Assembly: GCA_958445065.1 (NCBI GenBank)
Contig: CAUCQW010000039.1
Coordinates: 1 to 14,507 of the forward strand
Length of the DNA: 14,507 bases
Reading direction: 5' to 3'
From: an uncultured Collinsella sp.
Lineage (GTDB): Bacteria > Actinomycetota > Coriobacteriia > Coriobacteriales > Coriobacteriaceae
Below are positions 14,466-14,507 of this stretch, in pieces. The stretch's first letter is position 1; each line of letters starts with the position of its first letter. Below the pieces are notes generated by a model, which searched no databases, was not told the origin of the DNA, and worked only from the letters and a program-made list of their open reading frames with translations. The translations under genes were made by a program, and so were the position numbers.

Positions 14466-14507
14466 GACCCAATCCAGGGGCACGGAAACGACAGGAGCCC
14501 CCGCTCG

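Overview
This window looks like chromosomal DNA from a high-GC anaerobic actinobacterium of the Coriobacteriia, most likely Collinsella or a close relative. That is an inference. It rests on the protein types: a LoaP-like NusG paralogue heading a surface-polysaccharide operon, a GlpA-like, FAD-oxidoreductase and DUF1667 trio, a ThrRS with no TGS domain, and strong codon bias toward G/C. No rRNA, tRNA, transposase, phage or cas gene was found.

Region 1 (about 1-5030, minus strand) is the start of a surface-polysaccharide operon. Read 5' to 3' on the minus strand it holds a NusG/LoaP-type antiterminator (4800-4210), an initiating sugar-phosphate transferase (4177-3374), a GT4 glycosyltransferase broken by one in-frame TAG (3373-2264), a polysaccharide pyruvyl transferase-like protein (2264-1146), and an Fe-S FrhB-family protein with a TTG start that runs out of the window at base 1. 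Junctions are tight (TAAATG, TAATG, 11 nt), so the genes are probably co-transcribed and coupled. Three features suggest variable expression or recent change: a run of nine G at the start of the sugar transferase, the amber codon, and a 12-bp inverted repeat flanking the candidate loaP promoter. Base composition falls visibly at the sugar transferase/glycosyltransferase junction, as expected for a conserved initiating gene followed by an exchanged cassette.

Region 2 (5031-7586, minus strand) is housekeeping. Two tandem terminators separate the polysaccharide operon from thrS. The thrS gene has a clear promoter with a 10-bp inverted repeat around its expected transcription start. Upstream of it lies a small membrane protein with two zinc ribbons.

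Region 3 (7587-8234) is non-coding and is the most unusual part of the window. It carries ten copies of a roughly 15-bp element, (A/G)TCTNNATCTGTAAC, in strictly alternating orientation. There are five units with an 80/81-bp period, and the sequences between the elements are mostly unrelated but constant in length.

Region 4 (8235-11470, plus strand) is a three-gene redox operon: a GlpA-like FAD dehydrogenase with a C-terminal BFD [2Fe-2S] domain, an FAD/NAD(P) oxidoreductase, and a small DUF1667 cysteine protein. Together they resemble the anaerobic glycerol-3-phosphate dehydrogenase modules of Firmicutes and Thermotogae.

Region 5 (11471-14507) holds an M24 (Xaa-Pro) peptidase on the plus strand and folC on the minus strand. 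They converge on about 350 bp packed with hairpins: a perfect 14-bp stem, an imperfect inverted repeat of about 170 bp containing an intrinsic terminator, and a 20-bp inverted repeat. These look like dispersed palindromic elements.
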